NCBI RefSeq assembly: GCF_014202315.1
Contig: NZ_JACHGN010000012.1
Coordinates: 297,413 to 361,412, forward strand
DNA length: 64,000 nucleotides
From: Thermocatellispora tengchongensis
Lineage (GTDB): Bacteria; Actinomycetota; Actinomycetes; Streptosporangiales; Streptosporangiaceae
Direction: 5' to 3'
How positions within the stretch are numbered: the stretch's first letter is position 1; every line of letters starts with the position of its first letter. Below are positions 39,587-47,907 of the stretch, piece after piece. The notes beneath the pieces are model-generated. The model did not search any database. It was not told where the DNA came from and saw nothing but the letters and a program-made list of their open reading frames with translations. The position numbers and the translations under genes were made by a program.

Positions 39587-40220
39587 GGCCGGTCACCCCC
39601 GCAACAGTACGCTGCCCGACGGTCACGGCGGGGGTGATGCCTTCGGGAAGGTAGACGTCCACCCGCGACCCCAGCCGGATGAGGCCGATCCTCTCCGCGC
39701 GCGCCACCTTGGCGCCCGCCCTCAGGTAAGGCACGATCCGGCGCGCCACCGCGCCCGCGATCTGCACCAGTTCGAGGTCGCCGAGGGCGGTGTCGAAGTG
39801 CCAGACGACACGCTCGTTCTGGTCGCTGTCCTTGTTGAAAGCCGGAAGGAATCCACCAGCCACATGCTGCACCGACGTGACCGTTCCGGCAAGAGGTGCC
39901 CGGTTGACGTGCACGTTGAGCGGGTTCATGAAGATCGCGACCCGGGTGCGGCCGTCGGGCCACGGGTCGATGCTCTGCACCACGCCGTCGGCGGGAGCGA
40001 GCACCCGACCCGGGCCGGGGGTGCGCTCGGGGTCGCGGAAGAACCAGAGCATGCCGCCGGTGAGGGCGGCGAGCGGAGCCGCGGCGATCGCCCAGCGCCG
40101 GTCGCGGGTGGCGAGGAGCGAGGTCACCGCGGCGGCCGCCGCGGTCGGGGCGAGCCATGGGGACACGCCTCGTGCCAGCCGCATGCGGCCGGTGTCGAAC
40201 CCTGCTGAATCGTGGGACAC
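39573..40220 (-). CDS. psd: Phosphatidylserine decarboxylase, short form
   Basis: A pyruvoyl-dependent enzyme converting phosphatidylserine to phosphatidylethanolamine. The self-cleavage site is Gly-Ser in LIRLGSRVDVYLPEG; upstream motifs are FFRDPERTPG, LAPADGVVQ and NPLNVHVNRAPLAG. The 215-residue length is typical of actinobacterial short Psd. Two N-terminal hydrophobic segments anchor it to the membrane. GTG 40220 has AAAGG 5 nt upstream; the much longer open frame beyond is the antisense of terC. Confidence 0.95.
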   Translation of the reverse strand: MSHDSAGFDTGRMRLARGVSPWLAPTAAAAAVTSLLATRDRRWAIAAAPLAALTGGMLWFFRDPERTPGPGRVLAPADGVVQSIDPWPDGRTRVAIFMNPLNVHVNRAPLAGTVTSVQHVAGGFLPAFNKDSDQNERVVWHFDTALGDLELVQIAGAVARRIVPYLRAGAKVARAERIGLIRLGSRVDVYLPEGITPAVTVGQRTVAGVTGLDNG

Positions 40221-40339
40221 GGGAAACCTTTTGTGATGACTTCCGGCTAAATGTTTGCCGCCTTGCTGGAGGATGTTACCTATCCCGCGCCGGTTATTAG
40301 GCACAACGGGACAAGCGGCCGGCCCCGGTCCCGGATCGG

Positions 40340-41431
40340 TTATCCCTGTGCCGGCCCCTGGCCGCGGCTCGCGATGTGCTCCTGCGGGCCGGACGCCTGC
40401 TCCTGGCGGTCCTCGCCGGCGGTCACGGCCGCGGCCTCCTCCGCCGGAGCGCCGGGCGCGCCCGGCTCGGCGGCCACCTGCCCCGTACGGGCGTCGCGGC
40501 GCGACTTGAGCAGGCTGGCGATCGTGGTGACGGTCATGGAGACGATGATGACGCCGAGGGACAGCCAGATCGGCACCTCGGGGGCCCAGGAGACCCCACC
40601 GGCGTGCAGCGCCTCCAAGATCAGCTTGACGCCGATGAAGCCGAGGATGAACGCCAGGCCGTAGCTGAGGTAGACCAGCCGCTGCAGCAGCCCGCCGAGC
40701 AGGAAGTAGAGCTGCCGCAGGCCCATCAGGGCGAAGGCGTTGGCGGTGAAGACGATGAACGCGTCCTGCGTGAGCCCGAAGATCGCCGGGATGGAGTCGA
40801 TCGCGAACAGCAGGTCGGTGGTGCCGATCGCGATCATCACGATGAGCATCGGCGTGACCATGCGCTTGCCGTCGATCTTGACGGTGACCTTGGAGCCGAC
40901 GTAACCCGGGGTGGTGGGCAGGGCGCGGCGGGCCCAGCGCAGCACGACGTTCTCCTCCAGGTCCTCCTCCTTGCCGTGCTGGCGCACGAGGTTGACCGCG
41001 GTGTAGATGAGGAAGACGCCGAAGACGTAGAACAGCCAGCTGAAGTTGGCCAGGGCGGCGGCGCCGATGGCGATGAAGATGCCGCGCATGACCAGCGCCA
41101 TCAGGATGCCCACGAGCAGCACCTTGTGCTGGTACATCCGGGGCACCGCGAAGCGGGCCATGATCAGGTAGAAGACGAAGAGGTTGTCGACGCTGAGGCT
41201 GTATTCCGTCAGGTAGCCCGCGAAGAACTGCCCGGCCGGGGTCGGCCCGGCCACCACCCACATCCCGATGCCGAACAGCACCGCCAGGGTGACATAGAAC
41301 CCCACCCAGAAGCCGGCCTGCCGCAGGGAGAACTCCCTCGGCTCCCCGCGATCGACGATCCACAGGTCGAATGCCAGCACCACAAGAAGGCCGCCGATAA
41401 CGGCGGCCCAAGCCCACACGGATACGTCCAC
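40340..41431 (-). CDS. TerC-family integral membrane protein (probable Mn2+ exporter)
   Basis: 363 residues with about nine hydrophobic helices. Acidic helix motifs diagnostic of TerC/Alx/MeeF are EYSLSVDNLFVFYLIM and LLFAIDSIPAIFGL. A Pro/Ala/Glu-rich cytosolic tail ends the protein. GTG 41431 is chosen because homologues start at this helix; the frame further upstream runs through the leader RNA. Its leader matches a yybP-ykoY manganese riboswitch, which argues for Mn2+ export (or metal loading of exported enzymes) rather than tellurite resistance. Confidence 0.92.
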   Translation of the reverse strand: MDVSVWAWAAVIGGLLVVLAFDLWIVDRGEPREFSLRQAGFWVGFYVTLAVLFGIGMWVVAGPTPAGQFFAGYLTEYSLSVDNLFVFYLIMARFAVPRMYQHKVLLVGILMALVMRGIFIAIGAAALANFSWLFYVFGVFLIYTAVNLVRQHGKEEDLEENVVLRWARRALPTTPGYVGSKVTVKIDGKRMVTPMLIVMIAIGTTDLLFAIDSIPAIFGLTQDAFIVFTANAFALMGLRQLYFLLGGLLQRLVYLSYGLAFILGFIGVKLILEALHAGGVSWAPEVPIWLSLGVIIVSMTVTTIASLLKSRRDARTGQVAAEPGAPGAPAEEAAAVTAGEDRQEQASGPQEHIASRGQGPAQG

Positions 41432-41463
41432 TTTTGTATAAACCTCCGGCGCGCATGACAGAT

Positions 41464-41575
41464 GGCCGGAGGTCTCTCCCGCCCGCGTAACGGTACGGAC
41501 CGACAGCCCCGGGGGCCTCGCACGATGAGGCGGCACCGTGATGACGAGACTGTCGCGAAGGGATACTCCCCCCCT
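41464..41575 (-). ncRNA. Probable yybP-ykoY manganese riboswitch in the terC leader
   Basis: On the minus strand the leader contains, in order, GGGGAGTATCCC, TCGTCATCACGG, GGGGCTGTCGGTCC and GGGAGAGACCTCCGGCC. These are the conserved blocks of the Mn2+-sensing yybP-ykoY RNA, with the paired arms at the expected places. The element ends about 33 nt before the terC start, so it probably acts on translation or early termination. Not folded computationally. Confidence 0.72.
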
Positions 41576-41696
41576 AATCAAGGCAGTATAGGTTAACGCC
41601 GTGGCGCTACCTAATCTTCCCCGGCGCTGGGCGGATACTCCCTGATCAACCGCCCTCCACTCTAAATCGCGGGGGCGACCGGCGCGCGGTTCACAG

Positions 41697-41812
41697 CCTC
41701 ACAAGCTCAGGGGCTCAAGGCTCACAGGCTCAGGGCTCACAGGCTCACGGGGGCTCACGGGTTCAGCGCTCACAGCTCGCAGGCTCAGGGGCTCAGGCTC
41801 AGGGGCTCACAG
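41697..41812. repeat. Simple repeat of GCTCACAG/GCTCAGGG units
   Basis: About a dozen 8-10-nt units (GCTCACAGGCTCAGGG and variants) are strung together directly after the 3' end of the glycosyltransferase gene (minus strand), running into its last codons. The remaining sequence between here and the riboswitch (41576-41696) has only a short GGGAGTATCC echo (41633-41642) of the riboswitch start. Confidence 0.7.
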
Positions 41813-42910
41813 GCCGTACGCGGTCAGCGCCGAGGCGGCGGCCTTGCGCTCGCCGGGCAGGTTCCGGCCGCGCCGGGCGGCGGCCTCGGACAGGGCGCGG
41901 GCGAGGGCGGGGTCGGCGAGCACCCGGTCCACGGCGTCGCGCAGGGCGGCGGCGTCGCCGTACGGGACGAGCAGCCCGGCGCCGTCGGCGACCATGGCCG
42001 GGAGCCCGCCGACGTCGGTGGCGACGATGGGGCGGCCGGCGCGCAGGGCCTCCTGCACGCTCAGCGGCTGGCCCTCCCACCGGCTGGCGACCACGACGGC
42101 GTCGGCCGCGGCGAGCAGGTCGGGCACGTCGCCGCGGTCGCCGAGCAGCGCCACCGGCAGCTTGTCCGCCTCGATCCTGCGCCGCAGCGGCTCGCGCAGC
42201 GGCCCGTCTCCGGCGATGGCGAACAGGGCCCCGGAGCGGGCGGAGGCGGCGGCGTCCAGGAGGGTCTCCAGGCCCTTCTGCTGGGCCAGCCTGGCGATCG
42301 TGAGCAGCAGCGGCCGGCCGGGGGCCAGGCCCAGCTCGGCGCGCACCTCGGCGGGGGTGCGGGCGGGCGGGCGCAGCGGCGGCGCGGGGACGACGGCGTG
42401 CCCGACGCGGGGGGCGCCGAGCGCGGCCATGCGGGCGGCCAGGTCGGGCGAGACGGCCAGGACGGTGGTCGCCGTCGCGGCCACGACCCGCTCCAGCGCG
42501 GCGAAGACCGCGCCGACGGCCCCGCCGGCCGTGCGGGCGTTGTGCAGCGTCACCACCAGCGGCGTACCGGTGCTGCGGACGGGCAGGGTGCGGGCCAGGC
42601 CCGCCAGCGCGCCGGCGCGCAGGCCGTGGGCGTGCACGACGTCGGCCCCGCGGGCGAGGCGGCGCAGCGCGGCGACCGCCCGTACATCGCCCGCCGGGCT
42701 GGGCCGCTCGGAGATCGGGACCTCGGCGAACACGGCCCCGGCCCCGGTGAAGCCGAAGGCGTCCTCCGTGGCGCGCGGCCCCGCCACCACCACCCGGTGC
42801 CCCGTGTCGGCGAAGCCGGCGGCGAGCATGCGCACGTGCCGCCCGACCCCTCCGGTGCTCGTGCCCAGCACGAGCAGGATGCGCCGGCCCTCCTGCCTTC
42901 GCTCAGCCAT
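41807..42910 (-). CDS. Family 4 glycosyltransferase
   Basis: A GT-B fold enzyme of 367 residues. Features: N-terminal LLVLGTSTGGVGRHVRML, VVHAHGLRAGALAGL, linker LLLTIARLAQQKGLETLLDA and the nucleotide-sugar motif ASRWEGQPLSVQEALRAGRPIVATDVGG (first part given) containing the E-x7-E pair. The ATG at 42910 overlaps the murJ stop by 8 nt, so the two are coupled; the acceptor is therefore probably an envelope glycan or lipid-linked intermediate. Its 3' end borders a simple repeat. Confidence 0.9.
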   Translation of the reverse strand: MAERRQEGRRILLVLGTSTGGVGRHVRMLAAGFADTGHRVVVAGPRATEDAFGFTGAGAVFAEVPISERPSPAGDVRAVAALRRLARGADVVHAHGLRAGALAGLARTLPVRSTGTPLVVTLHNARTAGGAVGAVFAALERVVAATATTVLAVSPDLAARMAALGAPRVGHAVVPAPPLRPPARTPAEVRAELGLAPGRPLLLTIARLAQQKGLETLLDAAASARSGALFAIAGDGPLREPLRRRIEADKLPVALLGDRGDVPDLLAAADAVVVASRWEGQPLSVQEALRAGRPIVATDVGGLPAMVADGAGLLVPYGDAAALRDAVDRVLADPALARALSEAAARRGRNLPGERKAAASALTAYGL

Positions 42911-44582
42911 CCACGCGCTCCCTTCCCCGCCGCGCCCGGGGCAGCGGCAGCCTCGCGAGCAGGGCCTCGGCGTCCCGTCTCGCCACCAGCACGATCCCGG
43001 CACCTCCGGCCGCCAGCGCCGCGACGGCCGCCAGGCACGCCACGGCCAGGGCCTGCCACACGCCCTCCGGTCCGGTCCAGGCGCCCGCGGCGGCCACGAC
43101 CCCGGCGCCGGCCGCCCACGCCAGGCCGCCGCCGAGCACGGCCGCCGCGGTGGCCCGCCACGCGCCGCGCAGCGCCGCCGCGCCCCGGGCGCGCGCCACC
43201 GCGAGCGCGAGCACCGCCCCGCCCACCGTCATGCCCAGCGCGCTGCCCAGGCCGAGCCCGCCGATGCGCCAGTCGGCGGGCAGGGTGAGCACCAGCGCCG
43301 TCTGGGCGGCCATCACCGCCACCCAGCCCGCGACCGTGCCCGCCGCGGCGGCCCGGCCGCGGCCCGCGGCGTACAGGACCCGGCTCAGGTGCGCGATCAG
43401 GCCGTAGCCGACCAGGCCCGGGGCGAACAGCGCGATGGCCGCGCCCAGCTCCGTGGCGGGCACCGCGCTCGCCGCCCCCTCGACGAACACCGCCGCGACC
43501 GGCACGGCCACCGCGGCGAGCAGCCCGGCGGCCAGGCCGGAGACGAGGATGACGGCCCGGCTCGTCCGGGCGCTGACCTCGGCGAACGCCTCATCCTCCG
43601 CGGCGCGCTGCGACAGGACGGGGAACGCGCTGGTGGCGATGGGCACCGCCAGCACGGCGTACGGCACCTGGTAGATCGCCCAGGCGTAGTTGTACGCGGC
43701 GATGGCGCCCTCGCCCACGGCCCGGTTGGCCAGCACCACGACCAGGGCCGTCGCCGCCTGCTGGGCCAGCAGCGCGGCCAGCCCGGCCACGGCCAGCCGC
43801 CGGACCTGGGCCGCCACGCCCGGCGGGAAACGCAGCGCGGGCCGCAGGCGCAGCCGCAGCCCGCCCGCCGGGCCGAGCACCGTGACCACCAGGGCCAGCA
43901 CGCCCAGGGTCGTGCCGACGGACAGGGCCAGCTCGGCGGCCCCGGGAACCGTGCCCGGGTCGGTGACGCCGCCGCTCAGCGGCACGAACGCCAGGTAGGC
44001 CACGATCACCACGAGGCTGGAGACCAGCGGGGCCAGCGCGGGCGCGGCGAAGCGGCGGTGCGCCTGGAGGACGCCGTACAGGACCACGGCCAGGCCGTAC
44101 AGGGGGATCTGCGGGGCGAAGACGACCAGCATGCGGGTGGCGACGGCGAGCACGTCGCCGGTGTTGCAGCCGCGCAGCTCGGGGCCGACGAACAGCGCGA
44201 TCACCGGCCCGGCGGCCAGCGCGGTGAGCACGGCCAGCGGCACCAGCACGATCACGACCCAGGTCAGCAGGGCCGAGGTGATCCACCCGACCTGCCGCCG
44301 CGCCTCCTCCCGCTCGGCCGCCGCGGCGTCCTCGGCGGCCGAGCGCGCGGCGGCCCCGGCCAGCACGGGCACGACCATGCCCGCCAGCGCGCCGCCCACG
44401 ACGATCTCGAAGACCAGGTTGGGGATCTGGTTGGCGGTGAAGTAGGCGGTGGACAGGCAGTTGGTGCCCACCGTGCGCGCGAACGCGAGCTGCTTGCCGA
44501 ACCCGGTCACGCGCGCGGCGACCGTGATCACGGCGATCAGCACCGCCGCCCCGGCGAGCCCCTGCCCGAGGCGTTTGGTCAC
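42903..44582 (-). CDS. murJ: MurJ/MviN-family lipid flippase
   Basis: 559 residues, about 14 membrane helices. The family start is VITVAARVTGFGKQLAFART, followed by TAYFTANQIPNLVFEIVVGG and PQIPLYGLAVVLYGVLQAHR. MurJ flips lipid II across the membrane. Actinomycetes often carry several MviN paralogues, and the main murJ usually lies near the chromosome-origin trxB genes. So this copy, lying with a MraY-like transferase and a GT4, may flip a different lipid-linked sugar. It is downstream of the MraY-like gene (13 nt). Confidence 0.85.
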   Translation of the reverse strand: MTKRLGQGLAGAAVLIAVITVAARVTGFGKQLAFARTVGTNCLSTAYFTANQIPNLVFEIVVGGALAGMVVPVLAGAAARSAAEDAAAAEREEARRQVGWITSALLTWVVIVLVPLAVLTALAAGPVIALFVGPELRGCNTGDVLAVATRMLVVFAPQIPLYGLAVVLYGVLQAHRRFAAPALAPLVSSLVVIVAYLAFVPLSGGVTDPGTVPGAAELALSVGTTLGVLALVVTVLGPAGGLRLRLRPALRFPPGVAAQVRRLAVAGLAALLAQQAATALVVVLANRAVGEGAIAAYNYAWAIYQVPYAVLAVPIATSAFPVLSQRAAEDEAFAEVSARTSRAVILVSGLAAGLLAAVAVPVAAVFVEGAASAVPATELGAAIALFAPGLVGYGLIAHLSRVLYAAGRGRAAAAGTVAGWVAVMAAQTALVLTLPADWRIGGLGLGSALGMTVGGAVLALAVARARGAAALRGAWRATAAAVLGGGLAWAAGAGVVAAAGAWTGPEGVWQALAVACLAAVAALAAGGAGIVLVARRDAEALLARLPLPRARRGRERVDG

Positions 44583-44595
44583 GGGCGCGGCTCGC

Positions 44596-45540
44596 TCAGG
44601 CTCCCGCCTCGGCGGGCTCGGGGGCGGCGGCGACCACGGGGGCCTGCGGCGCCGGGGCGGGGCGGCGGCCCAGCATGTCGATGCGGTTCAGCAGCGGGTT
44701 GCCCGCGATCACCTTGGTGAAGCTGATCTTCTCGGACGCCGCCGTCAGCCCGGCGACCGTGCCGAGCAGGACCAGGCGGGCGGGCCGGCCGAGCCGGGTA
44801 ACCGCGGCCAGGCCGAGCAGCGCGCCCAGCGCGTTGGCGCCGGCGTCGCCGAGCATGGCCCGCTCGCCGAGGTCCTCGGGCAGCAGGGCCGAGGCCGCGC
44901 CGAGCGGCACCGCCGCGAGCGCGGCCGTGGCCGCGCCGGCGGGCTCGGCGCCGCCGCGGGCGACCGCCACGGCCAGCAGGGGGCCGCCGGTGAGCAGGCC
45001 GACCTTGATCGCGCGGCCGGGCCGCAGGTCGAACAGGTTGGCCAGGTTGGCGCAGGCGGCGACGATCACGCCGTTGAGCGCGGTGTCCACCGGCCCGTCG
45101 GAGACCAGCGCGGCGGCGGCCAGCCCGGTGCCGCCGATGCCCAGGATCTTCACCGCCCCGGTGGTGACCTCGCCCCGGGCCAGTGCGCTCAGGTGGCCCT
45201 TGAACCCCTTGGAGGACGCCCCGCCGTACAGGTCGTCGTAGGCGCCGAGGACGCCGCTGCCCACGCCCGCCAGCACCGCCGCCGCCCTGGCCCTGACGGG
45301 CAGGCCGGGCGCGAGGGCCGCCGCGACGCTCGCGCCCGTGGCGAACGCGGGCCCTTCGAGCAGCGTGATCGGCTCGCCCCGGTGGTTGGTGCGGGTCCAG
45401 GTCTTCTCCTCGCCGACCGGCGGCCGGCGGCGGAAGGCGGTGTAGGCGGCGCGCGCCGCCACCGCCCCCAGTGCGGCGCCGCCCATCGCGGCGGCGAGAG
45501 GTCCGATGCGGCGGCCACGAAGGGCGCGGGCCAAGGCCAT
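44596..45540 (-). CDS. MraY/WecA-like polyprenyl-phosphate sugar-1-phosphate transferase homologue
   Basis: 314 residues with repeated hydrophobic helices. PNPT-superfamily motifs are GAYDDLYGG, NLFDLRPGRAIK and AMLGDAGANALGALLG. The protein is shorter than MraY, and the first loop is reduced, so catalysis is not certain. Starts 4 nt after steB and precedes murJ and a GT4: together these could build and export a lipid-linked glycan. Ala/Pro-rich C-terminal tail. Confidence 0.8.
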   Translation of the reverse strand: MALARALRGRRIGPLAAAMGGAALGAVAARAAYTAFRRRPPVGEEKTWTRTNHRGEPITLLEGPAFATGASVAAALAPGLPVRARAAAVLAGVGSGVLGAYDDLYGGASSKGFKGHLSALARGEVTTGAVKILGIGGTGLAAAALVSDGPVDTALNGVIVAACANLANLFDLRPGRAIKVGLLTGGPLLAVAVARGGAEPAGAATAALAAVPLGAASALLPEDLGERAMLGDAGANALGALLGLAAVTRLGRPARLVLLGTVAGLTAASEKISFTKVIAGNPLLNRIDMLGRRPAPAPQAPVVAAAPEPAEAGA

Positions 45541-45544
45541 GGGG

Positions 45545-46513
45545 TCAGCCTCCGGAAGCGCTGGGAGTGGGGGTGGGGACGGGCGCGGGCTCGAACGCCG
45601 AGGCGCCGGCGCCCAGGCCGTACTGGCCCGCGTCGCCCGCCAACTGCTCCCGCAGAGCGTAGACCACCACGATGCGGCCCGCGGGCAGATCGGCGGTGTC
45701 CACGCCGGACACGACGCTCGACGCCTCGCCGGAGTCGCGCAGCGCCGCGATCAGCCCGCCCGCGGCGGCCGAGGTCTGGGGGCCGGCGACGACGGTGGCG
45801 GCGTCGGCCGCGTCGAGCGCGGTGGCCAGCGCGATCAGCGCGCCGTTGCGGGTGTCGGCGCCCTCGCCCTCGTACGGGTCGGCCGGCGCGAGCACCACGG
45901 CCAGCGTGGCGCGCAGCGCGGGCTCGCCGCTGAGGGTGATCAGGTCGCCCTTCTGGAAGGCGTCCAGCACGCCGGTGGCGGCCGGGTTCTCGCGCCCGGC
46001 CTCGGCGCTGTCGCCGGTGACCACGGCCGCGGCCAGCAGCGCGCCCGCCTTGTCGTACGCCGTGGCGCCCGCGGGGAAGGTCATGTCGGCCGGCTTGGCG
46101 GCGGTGGCGAGCTGGTCCACCAGGTTGAGCTGCTGCGGGTCGAGGTACTTGTCGGTGAGCGTGATCCGCCCGCTCACCGCCGCCCCCGACTGGGTCAGCA
46201 CCTGCTGGGTCGCGTCGCGGATCGCCGGGGTGACGCCGGGCGGCTCCACGAGCAGCACCCGCTCGCCGGCGAGGTCGCCCTGCACCAGCGCCTGGGTGGC
46301 GTTGGCGACGAACGCGTCGGTCTCGCCGCTCGTACGGCGCAGCTCCTCGACCTGGGAGAGCAGGTCGTTGTTGTTCTGCCGGACCTGCACGACGGTCTGC
46401 TCGGCCAGCCTGATCGCCGGCTCCTGCAGGAACGTCGCGCCGAGCACGATGCCGACCGACAGCGCGAGGAAGATCGCGATGATGGAGACGAGGTGGTACC
46501 GGAAATCGATCAC
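45545..46513 (-). CDS. steB: SteB / MctB-like envelope protein (annotated copper transporter)
   Basis: 322 residues. One N-terminal membrane helix (YHLVSIIAIFLALSVGIVLG), then a coiled coil (VVQVRQNNNDLLSQVEELR) and an extracytoplasmic alpha/beta domain; Pro/Thr/Ser tail. In M. tuberculosis the homologue (Rv1698, MctB) was linked to copper efflux; in Corynebacterium SteB pairs with SteA in cell separation. Adjacency to steA here, with a GTGA overlap, favours the SteA-partner role. Confidence 0.88.
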   Translation of the reverse strand: MIDFRYHLVSIIAIFLALSVGIVLGATFLQEPAIRLAEQTVVQVRQNNNDLLSQVEELRRTSGETDAFVANATQALVQGDLAGERVLLVEPPGVTPAIRDATQQVLTQSGAAVSGRITLTDKYLDPQQLNLVDQLATAAKPADMTFPAGATAYDKAGALLAAAVVTGDSAEAGRENPAATGVLDAFQKGDLITLSGEPALRATLAVVLAPADPYEGEGADTRNGALIALATALDAADAATVVAGPQTSAAAGGLIAALRDSGEASSVVSGVDTADLPAGRIVVVYALREQLAGDAGQYGLGAGASAFEPAPVPTPTPSASGG

Positions 46514-47706
46514 GAGAAGAGTCCGACCAGCCAGAAGATGAAGCCGTTCCAGAAGTCCCGCAGCCCGTTGATCCAGATGCGGCCGATCGGCGACACGCCG
46601 AGCGCCACGCCGAAGGTGATCAGGGTCGTGACCACGAGCAGGAGGAGCGACCAGGTCGAGATCCGGCTCCGGTAGAGCCGGCTGACGCCCTTGGCGTCCA
46701 CGAGCTTGCTGCCCACCCGCAGCCGGGTGAGGAAGGTGCTGGCCATGCCAGAGCGGCCCTTGTCCAGGAACTCGATCAGCGTCGCGTGCGTGCCCACCGC
46801 CACGATCAGGTCGGCGCCCTTGTCGTCGGCGAGCAGCATCGCGATGTCCTCGCTGGTGCCCAGCGCGGGGAACACGACCGCGTCGCGGCCCAGCTCGCGC
46901 ACCCGCTCCAGGCCCGGGGCGCGGCCGTCGCGGTAGGCGTGCACGACCAGCTCGGCGCCGCAGGTCAGCGCCTTGGTGGAGACCGAGTCGAAGTCGCCGA
47001 CGATGAGGTCGGGCAGGTATCCGGCCTCCAGCAGCGCGTCGGCCCCGCCGTCCACGCCCACGAGCACCGGCCGGTACTCGCGGATGTAGGGCCGCAGGGT
47101 GGCCAGGTCCTCCTTGTAGTGGTAGCCGCGCACCACGATCAGGACGTGCCGCCCCTCCATCGGGGTGCGGATGTCGGGCACCCCGACGCCGTCGATGAGC
47201 AGGTCGCGCTCGCGGCGGACGTACTCCATCGTGTTGGCGGCGAACGCCTCGATCTGCACCGACAGGCCCGCGCGGGCCTCGGTCATCGCGGCCTCGACCG
47301 TCTCGCGCGTCTGCACCTCGCCCTTGCCGGCGACCTCGTCGCCGAGGTAGACGACGCCGTCGTGCACGCGGACGAGATCGCCGTCGGAGACCCGCTCGAA
47401 CAGCTCGGGGGTGGCGTTGTCCACGAAGGTCACGCCGGCGTCGACCAGGATCTGCGGGCCCAGGTTGGGGTAGCGCCCGCTGATGCCGGCCGCGACGTTG
47501 ACCACGACCGACGCGCCGCACGCCACAAGCGCCTCCGCGCTCACCCGGTCGAGATCGACATGATCGATGATCGCGATCTCCCCGGCCGCGAGGCGCTTGG
47601 TCAGCCTCTTGGTCCGCCGATCGATCCTCGCCACTGCCGTCACCCCGGGAAGATCATCGACCTTCCAGCGGCGGAGGCCCGGAACCCTCATGGTCGGCAC
47701 CTTCAT
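46510..47706 (-). CDS. steA: Cytokinetic ring protein SteA
   Basis: 398 residues. Soluble N-terminal domains include GEIAIIDHVDLDRVSAEALV, VNVAAGISGRYPNLGP and a thiamine-pyrophosphokinase-like segment (VGVDGGADALLEAGYLPDLI, then GDFDSVS). Two C-terminal membrane helices follow (LLLLVVTTLITFGVALGV and FWNGFIFWLVGLF). Matches Rv1697/SteA, which localises to the septum in corynebacteria. I choose the ATG at 47706 (MKVPTMRVPGLRRWK); an in-frame ATG 9 nt upstream is possible. Order recN-steA-steB is as in mycobacteria. Confidence 0.9.
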   Translation of the reverse strand: MKVPTMRVPGLRRWKVDDLPGVTAVARIDRRTKRLTKRLAAGEIAIIDHVDLDRVSAEALVACGASVVVNVAAGISGRYPNLGPQILVDAGVTFVDNATPELFERVSDGDLVRVHDGVVYLGDEVAGKGEVQTRETVEAAMTEARAGLSVQIEAFAANTMEYVRRERDLLIDGVGVPDIRTPMEGRHVLIVVRGYHYKEDLATLRPYIREYRPVLVGVDGGADALLEAGYLPDLIVGDFDSVSTKALTCGAELVVHAYRDGRAPGLERVRELGRDAVVFPALGTSEDIAMLLADDKGADLIVAVGTHATLIEFLDKGRSGMASTFLTRLRVGSKLVDAKGVSRLYRSRISTWSLLLLVVTTLITFGVALGVSPIGRIWINGLRDFWNGFIFWLVGLFS

Positions 47707-47907
47707 CGTGACCATCCTGCCAGAGCGCGCGACCGCGACGGTCCCGCACATCACGGCGTGTCGGTTACGTCACACGTCGTAATGGGCCGATCCGATCCGC
47801 ACGCCGGCCCGGAACGACCCACTTCTCCATATCTACAAGACGATCCCCGGCAACGCGCCCATCTCTCCGAAATCAGATCAAGAGTGGGTGACAGCGGGAG
47901 GCCGGGG

